Origin: Terfezia claveryi
Taxonomy: Eukaryota > Ascomycota > Pezizomycetes > Pezizales > Pezizaceae
Direction: 5' to 3'
Assembly: GCA_015179025.1 (NCBI GenBank)
Contig: WHUX01000030.1
Coordinates: forward strand, 372,001-436,000
Length of the DNA: 64,000 nucleotides
The first letter of the stretch is position 1, and each line of letters starts with the position of its first letter. The notes beneath the pieces are model-generated. The model searched no databases. It was not told the DNA's origin and was given only the letters and a program-made list of their open reading frames with translations. Below, piece after piece: positions 12,107-23,945 of the stretch. The translations under genes and the position numbers were made by a program.

Positions 12107-13047
12107 TGAGTCGAGTGTTTGGTGGGGGGGTTGTTTGGATGTGAATGTGATGCTGGGTGTGGAGGAAGTGAACAAGGTCAGATATGACGCGAAGACGTGC
12201 AAGACATGATGCCCAGCCGGGCGCAAAACTTACGTGACGAACCCAAATCTCGAGATGGGAATTACAAGTTATGGCCGTACATACAATACGTACAGACATT
12301 GTGTGTATTGTTATACTGTACATATGTCCTTCAATCAAAATGTAGCTAATGCTCAAGCACAAACAAGCACAGATTTAATGATACGTGTTGAGGGGCTATC
12401 CTTTATGCACTGCATTTCTGCAACCCAAGGTATGTATGCACCATACAAGTATGCACAGTATCTTCAGTGCTCTCCTGTGTTTCTCCTTTCCTCCAAGGCC
12501 GATCGATCTGCCTATTACCAGAACCACGGGCTGCGTGCGTTTGAGCAGTCAGGGTTCAGTATGGAAAAAATAGAAAAATTATCGCTGATTTCCATTGGGC
12601 CAGTGAACGTGGCAGGCGGAATTATCCCGACTCGCTTACGACTAAGCGGTCTTTATATCTCCAGCTGAATCCTCCCCTACTTGCCCCTCTCTGCCCCCAA
12701 ACAGCCCTCATTTCCTTGCTCCATACCTTGTTCATCGTCTTCGGGACTTCTCCACTCATCATTCTTTATTTGCCTGCGTCTCGGGGTGCATTGATTAAAT
12801 TTTCTTGATCGTGTTCGAGGTCTGCATTCGTCTGTGTGTGGTTGGTCGATCTTTGCAATTTGATTGTTTTCTGAGGCAGTTGTTCACAGCCATTGCACTG
12901 CTTCACTGTGTATTAACAGTAGTTTTATCCTGCTCCTAGCGATACCCCACATCGATTTCTCCGATTTCTTCACAGGATCTCCATTCCTAGACTTTCTTGG
13001 TTTCGAAGAACGCAAAGCTCCGCCCTGCATAACAAGCTTAATAGATA
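12107..13047. promoter_or_regulatory. Divergent promoter region of SWD2 and the OAC1-like gene
   Basis: The 941 bases separate two divergent starts. The right half (about 12660-12860) is pyrimidine-rich with TTTGCC/CTCATT-type stretches typical of fungal core promoters and leaders of the plus-strand gene. No specific factor site can be supported. Confidence 0.4.
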
Positions 13048-14143
13048 ATGTCAACCAAAGCCGGAGGATTCCTTGCGGGAGGAATAGCTGCCTGTGGTGC
13101 AGTGACAATGACGCATCCCTTCGAGACCATCAAGACAAGGTGCTCAAATCCATCCTGCGCAGAGGCTCGAAAAGTATGGTTAACCCTCTCTACTTGCTCC
13201 TCAGACTGCAATTGCAAGGTGAGCTTGCTGCAAAGTCAGAAACAAAACGACTCTACACTGGAGTCTTCCAAGGTGTTCGAGTCATAGTTGCCAATGAAGG
13301 TCTGCGCGGGCTTTTTGCCGGGTTGGGGGCAGCTGTAACTACCCCACAATTACCCCCCCAATTACACCCAACTGATACCCCTCCAACAGTACTGCTACCA
13401 AGCTCTCCTCAACGGCTGCCGTCTCGGTTTCTACGAACCAATCCGAGTCCTCATCACCAATGCCACTCACGGCAACTCCACAGTCCAACACCCATTAGTC
13501 AACCTCTCCGCCGGCGCCTCCTCCGGGGTTCTCGGTGCCGCTATTGGATCTCCCTTCTTCCTCGTCAAAACCCGTCTACAATCCTACTCCCCCTTCCTCC
13601 CTGTTGGCACGCAACACAAGTACAAAAACTCCATTCACGGGTTCCGGTCCATCTGGGGTCAGGAGGGTTTCAAGGGTTTGTACCGCGGTGTAGGCGCAGC
13701 AATGGTGCGGACAGGGTTTGGAAGTAGTGTTCAGCTACCTACGTATTACTTTGCAAAGAGCAGACTAGAGAAGCATACTGGGATGGACCCGAATTCGCCC
13801 ACAACACATTTAGCTTCAAGTGCTATCAGTGGGTTTGCAGTGTGCTGTGTTATGCATCCGCCGGATACGGTCATGAGCAGGATGTATAACCAGACGGGGA
13901 ACTTGTACTCGGGGATTGGTGATTGTTTGAGCAAGACCATACGGACGGAGGGGCTGTTGGCAGTGTACAAGGGGTACTTTGCTCATTTGGCGAGAATATT
14001 ACCGCATACTGTATGCATTCTCTAGACCCTCATGATAGGCTTCTCGATTATACTAACGGAAAGCTCAGATCCTAATGCTCACCTTTGCCGAACAAACGAA
14101 CAAGATTGCACAGAGAATTGAGCAAAGATTCTTCTTAGACTGA
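13048..14143 (+). CDS. OAC1: Mitochondrial oxaloacetate carrier, Oac1-like (SLC25 family)
   Basis: Inner-membrane carrier; yeast Oac1 moves oxaloacetate, sulfate and alpha-isopropylmalate. Four exons join in phase: 13048-13139, 13205-13334, 13390-14010 and 14069-14143, giving 305 residues, the usual carrier length. The three SLC25 signatures are visible: HPFETIKTR, SPFFLVKTRLQSY and HPPDTVMSRMYNQ, each followed by a G-x-GLxxG/YKG block (EGLRGLFAGLGAA, EGFKGLYRGVGAA, EGLLAVYKGYFA). The P-x-F-L-V-K form of the second signature and the RMYNQ of the third are typical of the Oac1/SLC25A34-35 group. Introns have TTAAC, CTGAT and CTAAC branch points. The start MSTKAGGFLAGGIAACGAV gives the normal short N terminus before helix 1. 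Substrate is inferred from subgroup only. Confidence 0.88.
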
Positions 14144-14641
14144 GTAGTTGTCTAAGGCTAATTCAATCATCTTTTCCCATATATGCCATGAAACTTATAT
14201 CCGGTCATATTGGGCGGGAAGCAACTTAGATGCTTGATTGACTTTTCTTTTCTTTTCCTTTCGATTATTATATTCAATGTATATCCTTGCAGGTTTCTTT
14301 CGGAGTGTAATATCATATCGGAGCGGGGTCTGCTTCACGCCTGTGTATATGTTCTTTTTGGACAACGGTAGATAGATTTAAAGTACCCAATAGACTGCTT
14401 TCTGTACGGAAAGCCTGTATTATGTCTGGAGATATGTGCTGTATACCAAACAATTATACCTGAAGCCGCACCACATGCATGTTTACATCATCGACATCTT
14501 TCAACCGAGAAGAGAATTAAAGATGCACATTGCGATTGCACCGATAAAACAATTTAACACAAGCAACACAGCTGACACACCTATACACCTACAGCTATCA
14601 CCAGTGTCCCCGCCCCTCCAAAATTCACCCGCAGGGCAATA
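14144..14641. other. Intergenic, OAC1 3' end to IBA57 start
   Basis: Tandem genes on the plus strand. The left half is T-rich (TTTTCTTTTCTTTTCC near 14242-14260), consistent with 3' processing signals. The right half holds the IBA57 promoter. No gene is seen. Confidence 0.45.
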
Positions 14642-16014
14642 ATGCCCTCCCCAACATACATCTGCCCCCCTTGCCGGCGACTCCTGCTCACCACCCCAAG
14701 GCTTCTTCACAAACGGTTCACCCACACGCACCTCCCCGCTCCCACCTCCCCTCCTCTCCAATCTGGCCTCATAAACCTCTCCCTCCCATCCTCCCCCGCC
14801 ACCACCACTACAGACAAACCCCCACCACGCGCGCTTATTTCACTCCACGGTCCCGACGCAACTAAATTTCTCCAAGCAGTAACCACAATTGACATTCCCC
14901 CGCTTACGACTACCTCCCCTGCATCCGCATACTCCGGGTTCCTCAATGCACAGGGAAGGTTGCTCTGGGAGGGGTTCGTGTATAACGTCAACGGCAGCAA
15001 GGGATGGAGGAAGAGAATAGGGGAGGAATCTATCGGTGCGGGGGCGGTGCGGGGGAAGTGGGGCGTAGATGATCCGTGTTGGTTTGTGGAGACGAGTGGG
15101 GGCGGCGCGGAAGGGCTGAGGAAGTGGTTGGGCAGGTATGTGTTGAGGAGTAAAGTTAGTATTACGCCTGTTCCGACTGTTGGGATGGCCGGGGGGACCG
15201 GGTGGGATGTTTGGGTGGCTTGGGGGACGGGGGAGAAGCTACTGTCGGAGGAGGTGGTCAATTTCGAATCAATCCCTAGAACAAATGATAATCGCGCCCC
15301 AGGCCTCTTCACCCGGTACCTCCTCCCTACCCGGCCCCCCTCTGATATCGATATCCCTGAGGGTGGTGGTAGTGGAGCAACACTAAGCGACTACCACCTC
15401 CGGCGGTACCTGCACGGCATCGCCGAGTCTCCACCCGAGTTTACCCCACCCGAGCGCTCCCTCCCCCACGAATACAATTTCGATCTCTACCCACCCCCAC
15501 ACGGCCTCTCGTTCCACAAGGGTTGCTATGTAGGTCAAGAGCTCACTGTACGCACGCAGCACCGTGGTGTCGTCCGGAAACGCGTTATCCCCGTGCAACT
15601 CTCCTCGCTCTCTATTCCCGCACACCATGGGGGCATAGTTTACGACCCTACGGCAGAACTCGAACTTCCTCCCCCAGGGGAGGCGGAAATCGTGAGCTGT
15701 CACTCGCAGGTGCATGAAGGAGGTGGGGGGAGAGCGAGGAATGCAGGGAGGTTTATTGCCGGAATAGGGAATGTGGGGATTGCACTGGTGCGGTTGGAGA
15801 GCGTGTTTGGGCAGGGGTGGGAAGGAGAGGTGGGGACGAGAGAAGGGGGAAGGTGGGGGGGGAGGGGTTTAAGGTTGTGTGGGAGGAGGAGATGGGCGGG
15901 GGTGAGGGAGGGGAGGTGGAGGAGGGGTTGAGGAGGAGAGAGGTCGTTGTTAGGGCGTGGATGCCTGGGTGGCATTTTAGGGAAGTACTACCCGGGGCGG
16001 AAAAGAAAAAGTGA
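14642..16014 (+). CDS. IBA57: Iba57 (Caf17), mitochondrial Fe-S assembly factor, frame broken by one base
   Basis: Works with Isa1/Isa2 in late [4Fe-4S] cluster assembly in the mitochondrial matrix; folate-binding GcvT-like fold. The N terminus (MPSPTYICPPCRRLLLTTPR) is basic and hydroxylated like a presequence. Motifs: ALISLHGPDATKFLQAVTT, AYSGFLNAQGRLLWEGFVY, and the signature FHKGCYVGQELTVRTQH near residue 300. The first frame runs 14642-15931, but after NVGIALVRLE it loses homology. The expected ending (FKVVWEEEMGG.. VVVRAWMPGWHFREVL) is in the next frame, ending at 16014. One extra G in the G8 run near 15856-15866 would join them; total length is one base short of a multiple of three. 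No credible intron spans the junction. It is either a sequencing undercall or a real C-terminal frameshift. Confidence 0.88.
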
Positions 16015-16802
16015 TGGGATGAGATTGTGGGTAATTCTAGAAATTTGTATTCAGGGTAACCCCCCCCCTTCCTCCCCTCAAATATCAGGCGCAACAAGAA
16101 AATTCAGAAACCCCAGTTTTAAGCCTCAAATTTATTGATATCCCTCCTTATACACATACGCGGTCTCACTCACCACACCACACCACACCACACTATTACA
16201 TTCCATCCATTCCCCCCTCCCCAGCATCTCTATCTTCACCTTCCTTCCAAGCCAAACCAAACCAAATAAAGCCAGAACACAGGTAATCTCATAGATAAAA
16301 CTAATCAAACAACGCCAGCACACTAAAACAGGCCATACAATAATCGTAAATCACAAACACAGCAAAGCACACCAAGGTAAGGTATTCCACAGGAATCAAC
16401 CGCAAAAAAAGAGAAAAACAAGTAACCTGACGCCGGAAGAAATAGAAAAAGAAAAGATACCTCAAAACCACCATCACTCTTTTTACCCCTTCTCCCCGCG
16501 ATCTGTATATATATGGATATATGCCACGCCACGATAACGCTTATCCTTTCCCTCGCCTACTCTGCTTATCAGAATCATTTATCTCGTTAAACAACACTAC
16601 AAAACAAACAGAAAACTATTACATACCCGTTCAAATCTGCAAAAAGATCTGTCCTACCCAAACCGAACTGAACTTCTAATCCTACCATCCAAAAAACACC
16701 CTGAACGCAAATTCCTCAGATAAAAGCGAAACGTCAACGAAAATACCAACGCCAGAACCCAAACAAAAAAACCAAGCATGCAACCCCTTCTCACCCCGCC
16801 TA
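16015..16802. other. Convergent 3' intergenic region
   Basis: The region lies between the converging IBA57 and Ams2-like genes. It holds CCACACCACACCACACC repeats at about 16170-16190, AT-rich sequence and scattered A tracts. No gene is seen. Confidence 0.45.
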
Positions 16803-19800
16803 TTACGATATCTTCCCACTCCTCTCCCCCCCATTCCCATCCACATCCATACTCACACCCACAGCAACCTCCTCTCCAAAAAAAATTGAAAAATCTACCA
16901 TCCCACTCCCAGTAACCTGCGTCCCCACTCCTCCCGCAGCAGAACTCTTTCCCGATCCCCCATCCAGGATATTCGTATCCAGCGTCCCTAAAATCCCGTC
17001 TAACCCATCATACCCGTCGCCGACGCCATCCGGTAAAAACTCTGTCCAAACTCCCCCACCCGAGGCTGAAACTCCCTGATTTTCATCATCCTCGTACAGA
17101 CCAAAGAACGGCGGAGGGCTGGATGGCATCATATCGTCTGTGGCGAACGCTGCATCCTCTGATTCGACGTTAAACCAAGTGTTAAATTCTGCGGATGAAA
17201 CGTTGGGCTCGTTTCCATCAGACAGGAAGCGGTTTAATAAGTCGGAAGTAGGGGAGAGCTGCTGCATGGTGGTGATGGTAGCGGTGGTGCCGGGGTCCTT
17301 TTGTGGTGTAAAAGGGGATCGCTGGGCCACACCCCGAGATGGTGTCCGCCTATCAGGAGTAGCGAGCCTGCGGCGCTTTGGTGTCTTTGGCGTACCTCGG
17401 GCAGCTGTTGGCGTCACATTCTCCTTCTCTCCCTGCGTAACATCAAACAGTGGCACCCCACCTCTCTTCTCCACCCCTGAGTCCAATGCCACCTGTATCG
17501 GAGTAAGCGGGAATAACGCCCTCCTCAACGGGCACGGCGACGTATCCAGCTCAATTGGACTATCCATAGTTCCGTCCCTCTTCACCGGACTAGACTGGAT
17601 CCTTCTTTGGTTATTCCTGACCATCTCTGCCCAGCCCTTAATAGTTGCCGAATGTCCTGCGCCAGGTGTCTTTGCTCTCCTAGACGCTTGACCCACCGGT
17701 ATATCGTCGCCATCCTCAATCACGATCGGTTCAGACATCGAAACCATCTGCTGAGCTGGTTGAACATGGTGTTCGGAGTCCTGTGGAATATCGGTGTGGG
17801 GCGCACCAGTAGCTTTCCGTTTGCGATTATTCCTCGGCTTCTTTGGAGGTCCATCATCCTTCTTTGGATCCCAGAGTCCTGGTGGGCGCATACTTTTCTT
17901 GGTAGCATGCCAGAGACCACAGGCTTCAAGACCAAACCACATCAGTCATCTTATCACAGTTGTTAACGACGCCAGCCCAACTTACGATTGCAAAGTAAGA
18001 TATTTTGATCCTTTTCCGGATCACCACTTTCATCTTTTAGAGAGACCCTCCGCCATGTTGGCGTCTCAATGGCTCCACAATTTCCACAATAGTTCGGCAT
18101 TTTCCCTGAAAGTTATTAGTTCCCTTGATCCAATTTTCAATCGAATACCTTATAATTACCCTCTTTAAGAGCCTCCCTGAGCTGAGCCTCTATCCTCTCT
18201 TTTGCACTAGTAGGGCCTTGTGCACGATTTTGCTTATCCACCTCATCTCCATTTTTCTTTTCCCCATCTGCCCGACCACTCATAGATCTCGACTTCTTTG
18301 GCTTGACTTGCACCTCGGCTTCCTGAATGATCTCTTCCTCTCCCAAGCCTTGTACCTTGACCTCCCTACTTTCTTCATCACCTGTTTCGCTTGGACCCAC
18401 GACATCCGACATAAGGCCCTTCTTTCGCACATATTTCCTTTTCTTTTTTGCTGGCTTATCCTGAAGTAATGTATTTGGTACTTGTAATTCGCAAAGTGGA
18501 GAAGGTGCTGCAGTAACAAATGAATCATCTGCAGCACACGCAAAATGAAGCACAACTTCCGGGTAAGGTCCCACGGTCTGTTCAATATTTTCTACTGGAG
18601 TCTGACTTGCGCCCGGAGCTTCCTCCTGTGTCTGTGAGGCTGGCGGTGGCAGATGTGCTTGACTTGGAGTCTCAATATTTGTCTCCTCGTGCTCCTGAGT
18701 GTGCTCCTGTCGTTGGAGCTCCTCTTGGATCTGCTCCTGCTCCGGTACCCTCTCCTCCACATGCTCTGCTTTCTGCTGTTGCGCCTGAAGCAATGTATCC
18801 AGTTCCTTGTTCAAATCCAGCCGGTCAGCAACTTCCTGTTGGCAGTCATTCTGCACGGGCAATATCGGACTCGTGGGCGCCGGTGAGTAGTCTTGCCGCG
18901 GAGACTCTTCCACATGCTGCAAATCATCGGTTGGAGGCGATGACCCGGGAACCTCCATCTGTGGAGTGCTTACAAATGTCCCAACAGATGGGATATCAGC
19001 AAGGGGTGAGTGAGCATATGACTGTCGCACCGGTACTGCCCTGGGTAAGTCTGGTGACGCAAATGTTGACTCACTAGGTGCTTGAGATGCTGGAGCATAT
19101 GCATCAGATTGGGAAGCTGCTGGAGTAGAAGCAGCAGAGGGGATGCTTGGTGCCGGCACAGCCGACTTCTTCCTCCCACCATTATTGTTCGCCACTGGGG
19201 CCCTTGGATTTCGTTTCCTAGGTTTCTTCTTTGGGGCCTCATTTTCCTCGACTACTAGATGAGTGACCACCGGCGGAGGTGCAACAGTTTGTTGAGGAAC
19301 AGTCTGTAGAGGTGCTGGCGACTGGGCAGCCGCTTGCGGAGCGGGCTGATGCGGCGGAGGTGGAGGCTGAACAGCAGGCTGTTGGGGGGACGCATGTTGA
19401 GGTGCCTGCTGAGGTGCTGGCTGAGGTACTTGTTGAGGTGTTGGTTGATGATGCATTGGCTGTTGGTATTGCTGAGGTAGCTGATGCTGTTGATGTTGAT
19501 AATGCTGAGCCTGGCCATACGTAGGTGCTGGAGTAGGTGCCTGCGGGTACAGCTGATGGGGTACAGGGGCCTGCGCTGCTGCCTCCCTATACCCACCATT
19601 TCCCCCTAACCTTGACCCCGCATTCCCTGTGGCCGCTGCCTGTAGCCAACCCTGATTTGCCTGATAATACGCCGACCATGAAGAAGCGTCAAAGTTCCCA
19701 GGTATTATCTGTGACAGAGTGTTGTAAACATTCATTGAGTTGATGTAGTCGCTCTGTTTTATCGATGACACCGGAGCCAACTTCATTTTCACCTCCAGTG

Positions 19801-20446
19801 TCTCCTTCTCATTCTGAAAGAGCCCCATCTGGGCTGAGACAACTCTGCCTGTTATGAGTCTTGAAGAACCTTGCTGCGAAGCTCCTCCATTGGATGTTGT
19901 AGCCCCTGAACCCATTATCCACGAGAGCAATCCAAGCCCTTGTAGTGGAGTACCCTCCTCGGAGTAGTCATAAGAGTAGACGGAGTAGTCTTTGTCTAAA
20001 AGAGCCACTAATTCAGGGCTGAAAGTTTTCTGACATGTCAGTACTCTATCCAAATACCGTACGCTGTGTAAAAGGAAAGAGTATGAACCTTGAGGAAGCA
20101 ATGCTATTTACGCATGTCTTCAGGTCTACCACGCCTATTGGAGTGTCTGGATTCACATGGTACACCGGGGTATATACAAATTGATGCCATCGAGCAAGAC
20201 ACGTCTGCTTCCCCTCGGCATCGAATGTGTACAACACTTTTACTATAGTTGAAACGGTTGAGTAAGTTTATGCCTATCCAGAGTCAAGATTGGTGGCAAT
20301 GTTCAATATTTACATCTCATAGCGCGTTGCCCTGAGGAACCATTGTTGTTGCTGTTGTTATTGTTATTATTGTTATTGTTGTTATTGTTGTTATTGTTAT
20401 TATTATTGTTGTCCACCAGTAACGAAACTGGAGCCGAGGCGCTCAT
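16803..20446 (-). CDS. Ams2/SPT21-like GATA-type transcription factor
   Basis: Related to S. pombe Ams2, a cell-cycle GATA factor for histone genes that affects CENP-A loading. Five exons join exactly: 20314-20446, 20089-20242, 18160-20018, 17986-18105 and 16803-17923; 1,128 residues. The start MSASAPVSLLVD leads into an Asn run. Then comes the Ams2/SPT21 N-terminal domain: MRLKVLYTFDAEGKQTCLAR, PIGVVDLKTCVNSIASSSPE, LVALLDKDYSVYSYDYSEEG, TPLQGLGLLSWIM. The middle is long and rich in Gln and Pro. The zinc finger is split by intron 17924-17985: YCGNCGAIETPTWRR, then LLCNPCGLWHATKKSMRPPG. The knuckle pairs are CxxC and CxxC, and the finger lies late in the protein (about residue 720-760). The C-terminal part is rich in TP and SP sites (TPKTPKRRRLATPDRRTPSR), possible CDK targets. 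The junctions were chosen so that both phase and family alignment hold. Confidence 0.88.
20344..20412. repeat. AAC/AAT trinucleotide repeat coding poly-Asn
   Basis: An imperfect GTT/ATT triplet run on the plus strand. It encodes 19 Asn, one Ser and three more Asn in exon 1 of the Ams2-like factor, before the conserved domain. Both codons are mixed, so it is an old or purified repeat rather than a fresh microsatellite. Confidence 0.85.
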
Positions 20447-21223
20447 GGCTCCGAACCTTTGAGACTCGTGAATGCAGCAATACACGATTCTGATGCAAAA
20501 TGAATAGGATGGTATTCGTTCTGTATTTGTCGTGTAGCAGGTGAGAATTGGGGTTCCCCAGAGTTTCAGCACGCGCAGGGTACACGACTCTCTGGGGTTT
20601 GGGGCGGATAGATGTGCGATGTATTCAAACCGATGTATTCAAACCGTATCGGAAACGAGGGACGCCAAAGGAGAGCGTGGGACTGACACGTTTGCAGCCC
20701 GTTTTTTTTTTTTGTGTGATGGGGAAGGTGGATTCGGAGATGAGGAGGTTGTAAGCGGTATGTGGGCAGAGGCAGGCAGAAGCAATACTTTTGTTTTCCA
20801 ACAGGGATCTCTCCGAAGGTGCACCGGCATCTGAGAAGGAAGCAATTGAGCAGCACAACAGCCGGCGGAGATAACAGTCCACAAGTGAGACGAGCACCCG
20901 GAATGCAGTTATGTTAAACTTTTCTTTGTTTACATGAGTAAATACGGTATCTACCATACCACACGGTGTCTCAACTCCAGTCGTAGCATCTCCATTATGT
21001 CCTCAACCCCCCTGGGCACAGACTGTTGATCGGACTGGAGATGCAAAAACTCAGCAAGCGAACGCTTGAATGCAGAAGCAATCCCCACTTTGCCTGGCAC
21101 TGGCACAAAATCATAAAACGGACGCGTTAGGTTGATAGGCAGCAATCTAAAAAATTAATTTTATCACGTGCACCTAATAAACAAAACTTGGTTACCCTCT
21201 AACCAGGACCGGGCGTTTTTATC
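20447..21223. other. Intergenic, Ams2-like promoter and DAK 3' region
   Basis: Both flanking genes are on the minus strand. Two direct copies of CGATGTATTCAAACCG-like sequence lie at about 20617-20648, and T11 is at about 20702-20712. A 64-codon minus frame at 20951-21145 has no family resemblance. A CACGTG E-box-type site is at 21167-21172. Confidence 0.4.
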
Positions 21224-23398
21224 TCAATTGGGTCGGGAGTTTTTCTTCAACCCCTCTCCCAGCCCCTCCACTAGCTTCACAACCCCGACTGCACCTGGGT
21301 CGGGCACATCCCCTACATCCCCGACGTATACTGTGCGTCCAAGGCTAGCCTTCATCCCTCTGGTGCTCTCCGCTCCCTTCCGTCCTGCTTCGACGGCAGC
21401 ATACAGGTCGCCATTGGAGTCCTTTAGAGTTTTGAGGAACGGGAACAAAGCGTCAATGAGCGTACGGTCACCTGGCCTTGCTGGAGTGTATTTTGATAAA
21501 GACTGTTGAGCAGATAGGGCAGCTGTATACCAATCGTGCATAGTGACAGGCCTTTCAGAGCCGTCCTGTGAGCAACTGCGTAAAGCTACAGAGAATGCGG
21601 TAAAAAATATGCTGTAATTGTCAGTCCCTAGTTCCCTTTCGTTATGATCAGGACCATTGGCATAACTCACCAATATATGGCTCCAGAGGTACCATCCATG
21701 CTCCGCTCAACTGCTTCTGCAATCATCTGCATTGTCACTGCGGCGTCATCACCCAATTGACCAGATTGTACCAATCCCAAAACAGCTATGGTGTTCTATA
21801 GTCTCAGCAATGGCATTTCTGCAACCTATATTAAGGTAATAATACCTTCTGATCCCCTCTTTAATCCAATTCCACAGTCTCCATCGCCAACGATTGAGTC
21901 ATACTTGGTGATCTCCTTCTCTGCAGCAATCAGATTCTTTACCCCGGAAGTGACCACATCTTGGAACAGTTTCAGGTCCACTAAAATATCGTTGTTAGCC
22001 CTGTCTCCATTGCTCAAGACAGACCGACTTTGCTCAAGACAGACCGACTTACATTTCAAGCCCGATTTCTTATAGGTAGTAGCCAAGGCTTCCTTTGCCG
22101 TATCAGCCTCAGTATCAACTGCCTTGCGCACTTTGTACCAATCCTGAAAATGCATCGAACTAGGAGACCCCAAAGTCCTCGACTCTGCGTCAAGATACTG
22201 CAGCATTTTTCCATCTTCAAGCCTTAACAATGTGATACTAATTCCATTCCCATTCAATGAAGTCATAAATGCCCCACTGTATACCCTTTTTGGCTTGATA
22301 TGGTAAACAGACCCGAGTTGGTCCACAACCTCCATCGTAATCCCTCCAAGTTCCAGCGGGCTCACTCCCCCAAGATTATTCATCATCAGCACGAATTCAT
22401 CTTCATTAGTGATCTTCCCTAGAAAGGCCCTGTCTACATCATTTTCATCCAGTAGTTGACCCAAGAGCAGCTTGATGAGCTCCGTGGTATCAGGTATTTT
22501 CATCCGTTTGAAACCCTGCTCATTATGAATTCCCATGCCAACCTCAATCTCGTCCGCACGGAGGGTGTCATGAGAAACATCATGGCCGGGAACATGCACG
22601 TGACCTAAAGAGGCCCCAACAGATACCAGGTTCTCTGTAGCGAGTTCCGCCATTCGTTTGATTTCCTCATGTCCGCATCTAGAGACCAGTCAGTAAGGCC
22701 TTGTCTTCCAGCTTGATGAAGGCCTGCTAACCCTTCCTCAGCCATTGCACCAGCAATCTTATGCACAAGCACCGTCCCCGCAATCCCTCTCCTCCCCACC
22801 TTTCCCCCCTTCTCCCGCCCAACACCAACATCATCACTAACTATAACCATATCGACTTTCACTCCCGCAGCCTGAGCCTTTTCCGCTGCTAGACCAAAGT
22901 TCATGACATCCCCCGTATAGTTCATCAAAATCATAACCACGGAATGCCCTTCAACCCCCTTCCTCCTTCTATCCAGTGCCCCGAGTGCACTGTAAATCTG
23001 GCTTGGGGAAGGGCTAGCAAAAATCGTTCCAGAAACGGCTACATCTAGCATTCCCTCCCCCACGAATGCCACAAAGCTAGGTTCATGCCCTGCTCCCCCG
23101 CCAGAGAGGACTGAGACTTTGCGTGCGCATGGCGAGTCGTAGTGGTTACGGTAGACAACTAGAGCCAATCAGATACGGGTCAATCAACCAGAATCAGTTG
23201 GAATGCTTAGTATGAAGATACCCTTGTTTGCCTCATCCACGGAAACAGTTGGGTTCAGGAGTGGAATTGACTTTAAAGCTTGGTAGACGAGCTTAGTAGG
23301 GTCATTGATGAAATGTTTTGCTTGAGAAATATTAAATTTGTTAGTACGAATTGATTGATATGTTGTAGGACTTCTTGGTCTTATTTACCTGAAATCAT
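21224..23398 (-). CDS. DAK1: Dihydroxyacetone kinase (Dak), one junction out of phase
   Basis: ATP-dependent kinase for dihydroxyacetone/glyceraldehyde, cytosolic, in glycerol and methylglyoxal metabolism. Exons: 23389-23398, 23222-23320, 22732-23158, 22053-22678, 21846-21980, 21671-21795 and 21224-21611. DhaK domain: KHFINDPTKLVYQALKS, LSGGGAGHEPSFVAFVGEGM, VSGTIFASPS, ENLVSVGASLGHVHVPG, EVGMGIHNEQG. DhaL domain: the Mg-binding YDSIVGDGDCGIGLKRGSEG, then ERSMDGTSGAIYCIFFTAF, and the ending VGDVGDVPDPGAVGVVKLVEGL. All junctions agree except between 21846 and 21795: exon five ends with one overhanging base, but the next exon needs phase 0, so the summed length is 3n+1. The first coding exon is only 10 bases (ATGATTTCAG). 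The family is certain; function of this allele depends on the unresolved junction. Confidence 0.85.
22011..22050. repeat. 20-bp perfect tandem duplication inside a DAK intron
   Basis: Two identical 20-base units, TGCTCAAGACAGACCGACTT, at 22011-22030 and 22031-22050. They lie in the intron 21981-22052 and the second copy forms part of the GTAAGT donor on the minus strand. The duplication keeps the intron length at a multiple of three (72). Confidence 0.85.
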
Positions 23399-23945
23399 TC
23401 TTCGCCTGTAGCCCCCTGCTCACGTAAATACAAAGGATTGGATGAGGATTAGCAGGTATAATGGACGATGCTAAGAAGTATTGCAGCTTTTTCCCCATTC
23501 ATTTGGTAAGTGGGCCCTCCTTCAACAGCTTATATGTCTTAGCATACAATATGCAGCCACATGTAAAACTTCTCCACTGTACTAATGTCAGTCCACCAAT
23601 CACGGCCCAGTAGTCTGAATTTGCGGGGTTTCATCGCTTTTAGATGCGCATCCTAGTGATCACATTAATTAATGATATCAGGATCCCCACAAAGATACTA
23701 CTGTAATGACGCACAACGTCACTCACCTATTATTATACTTCCAGATCCACAGCCCCACGACACCCGCAGTGTTCATCAAAGAAGTCCCGAGCTAGTACTG
23801 GGCCTTATCGATAACCGCTCTTGGCGCCACCACCCCACCTTCCCAAAGTGGTAGTCATCCGCCTGCCACACAAACCCAAATCCAATGTCACCCACCTCAC
23901 AATATTCCACCCAGGGCCCCCCCATCCTTCCCAAAGCCCTCCGCC
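23399..23945. promoter_or_regulatory. Divergent promoter region, DAK and IMP1
   Basis: The 547 bases lie between divergent starts. TTAATTAATGATATCAGG at about 23665-23683 is the most AT-rich spot. No specific factor site can be supported. Confidence 0.4.

Noticed and set aside
20951..21145. 64-codon minus-strand frame downstream of DAK
   Set aside because: Too short, no motif, and the DAK stop codon at 21224 is well placed by homology; it does not join DAK as an exon.
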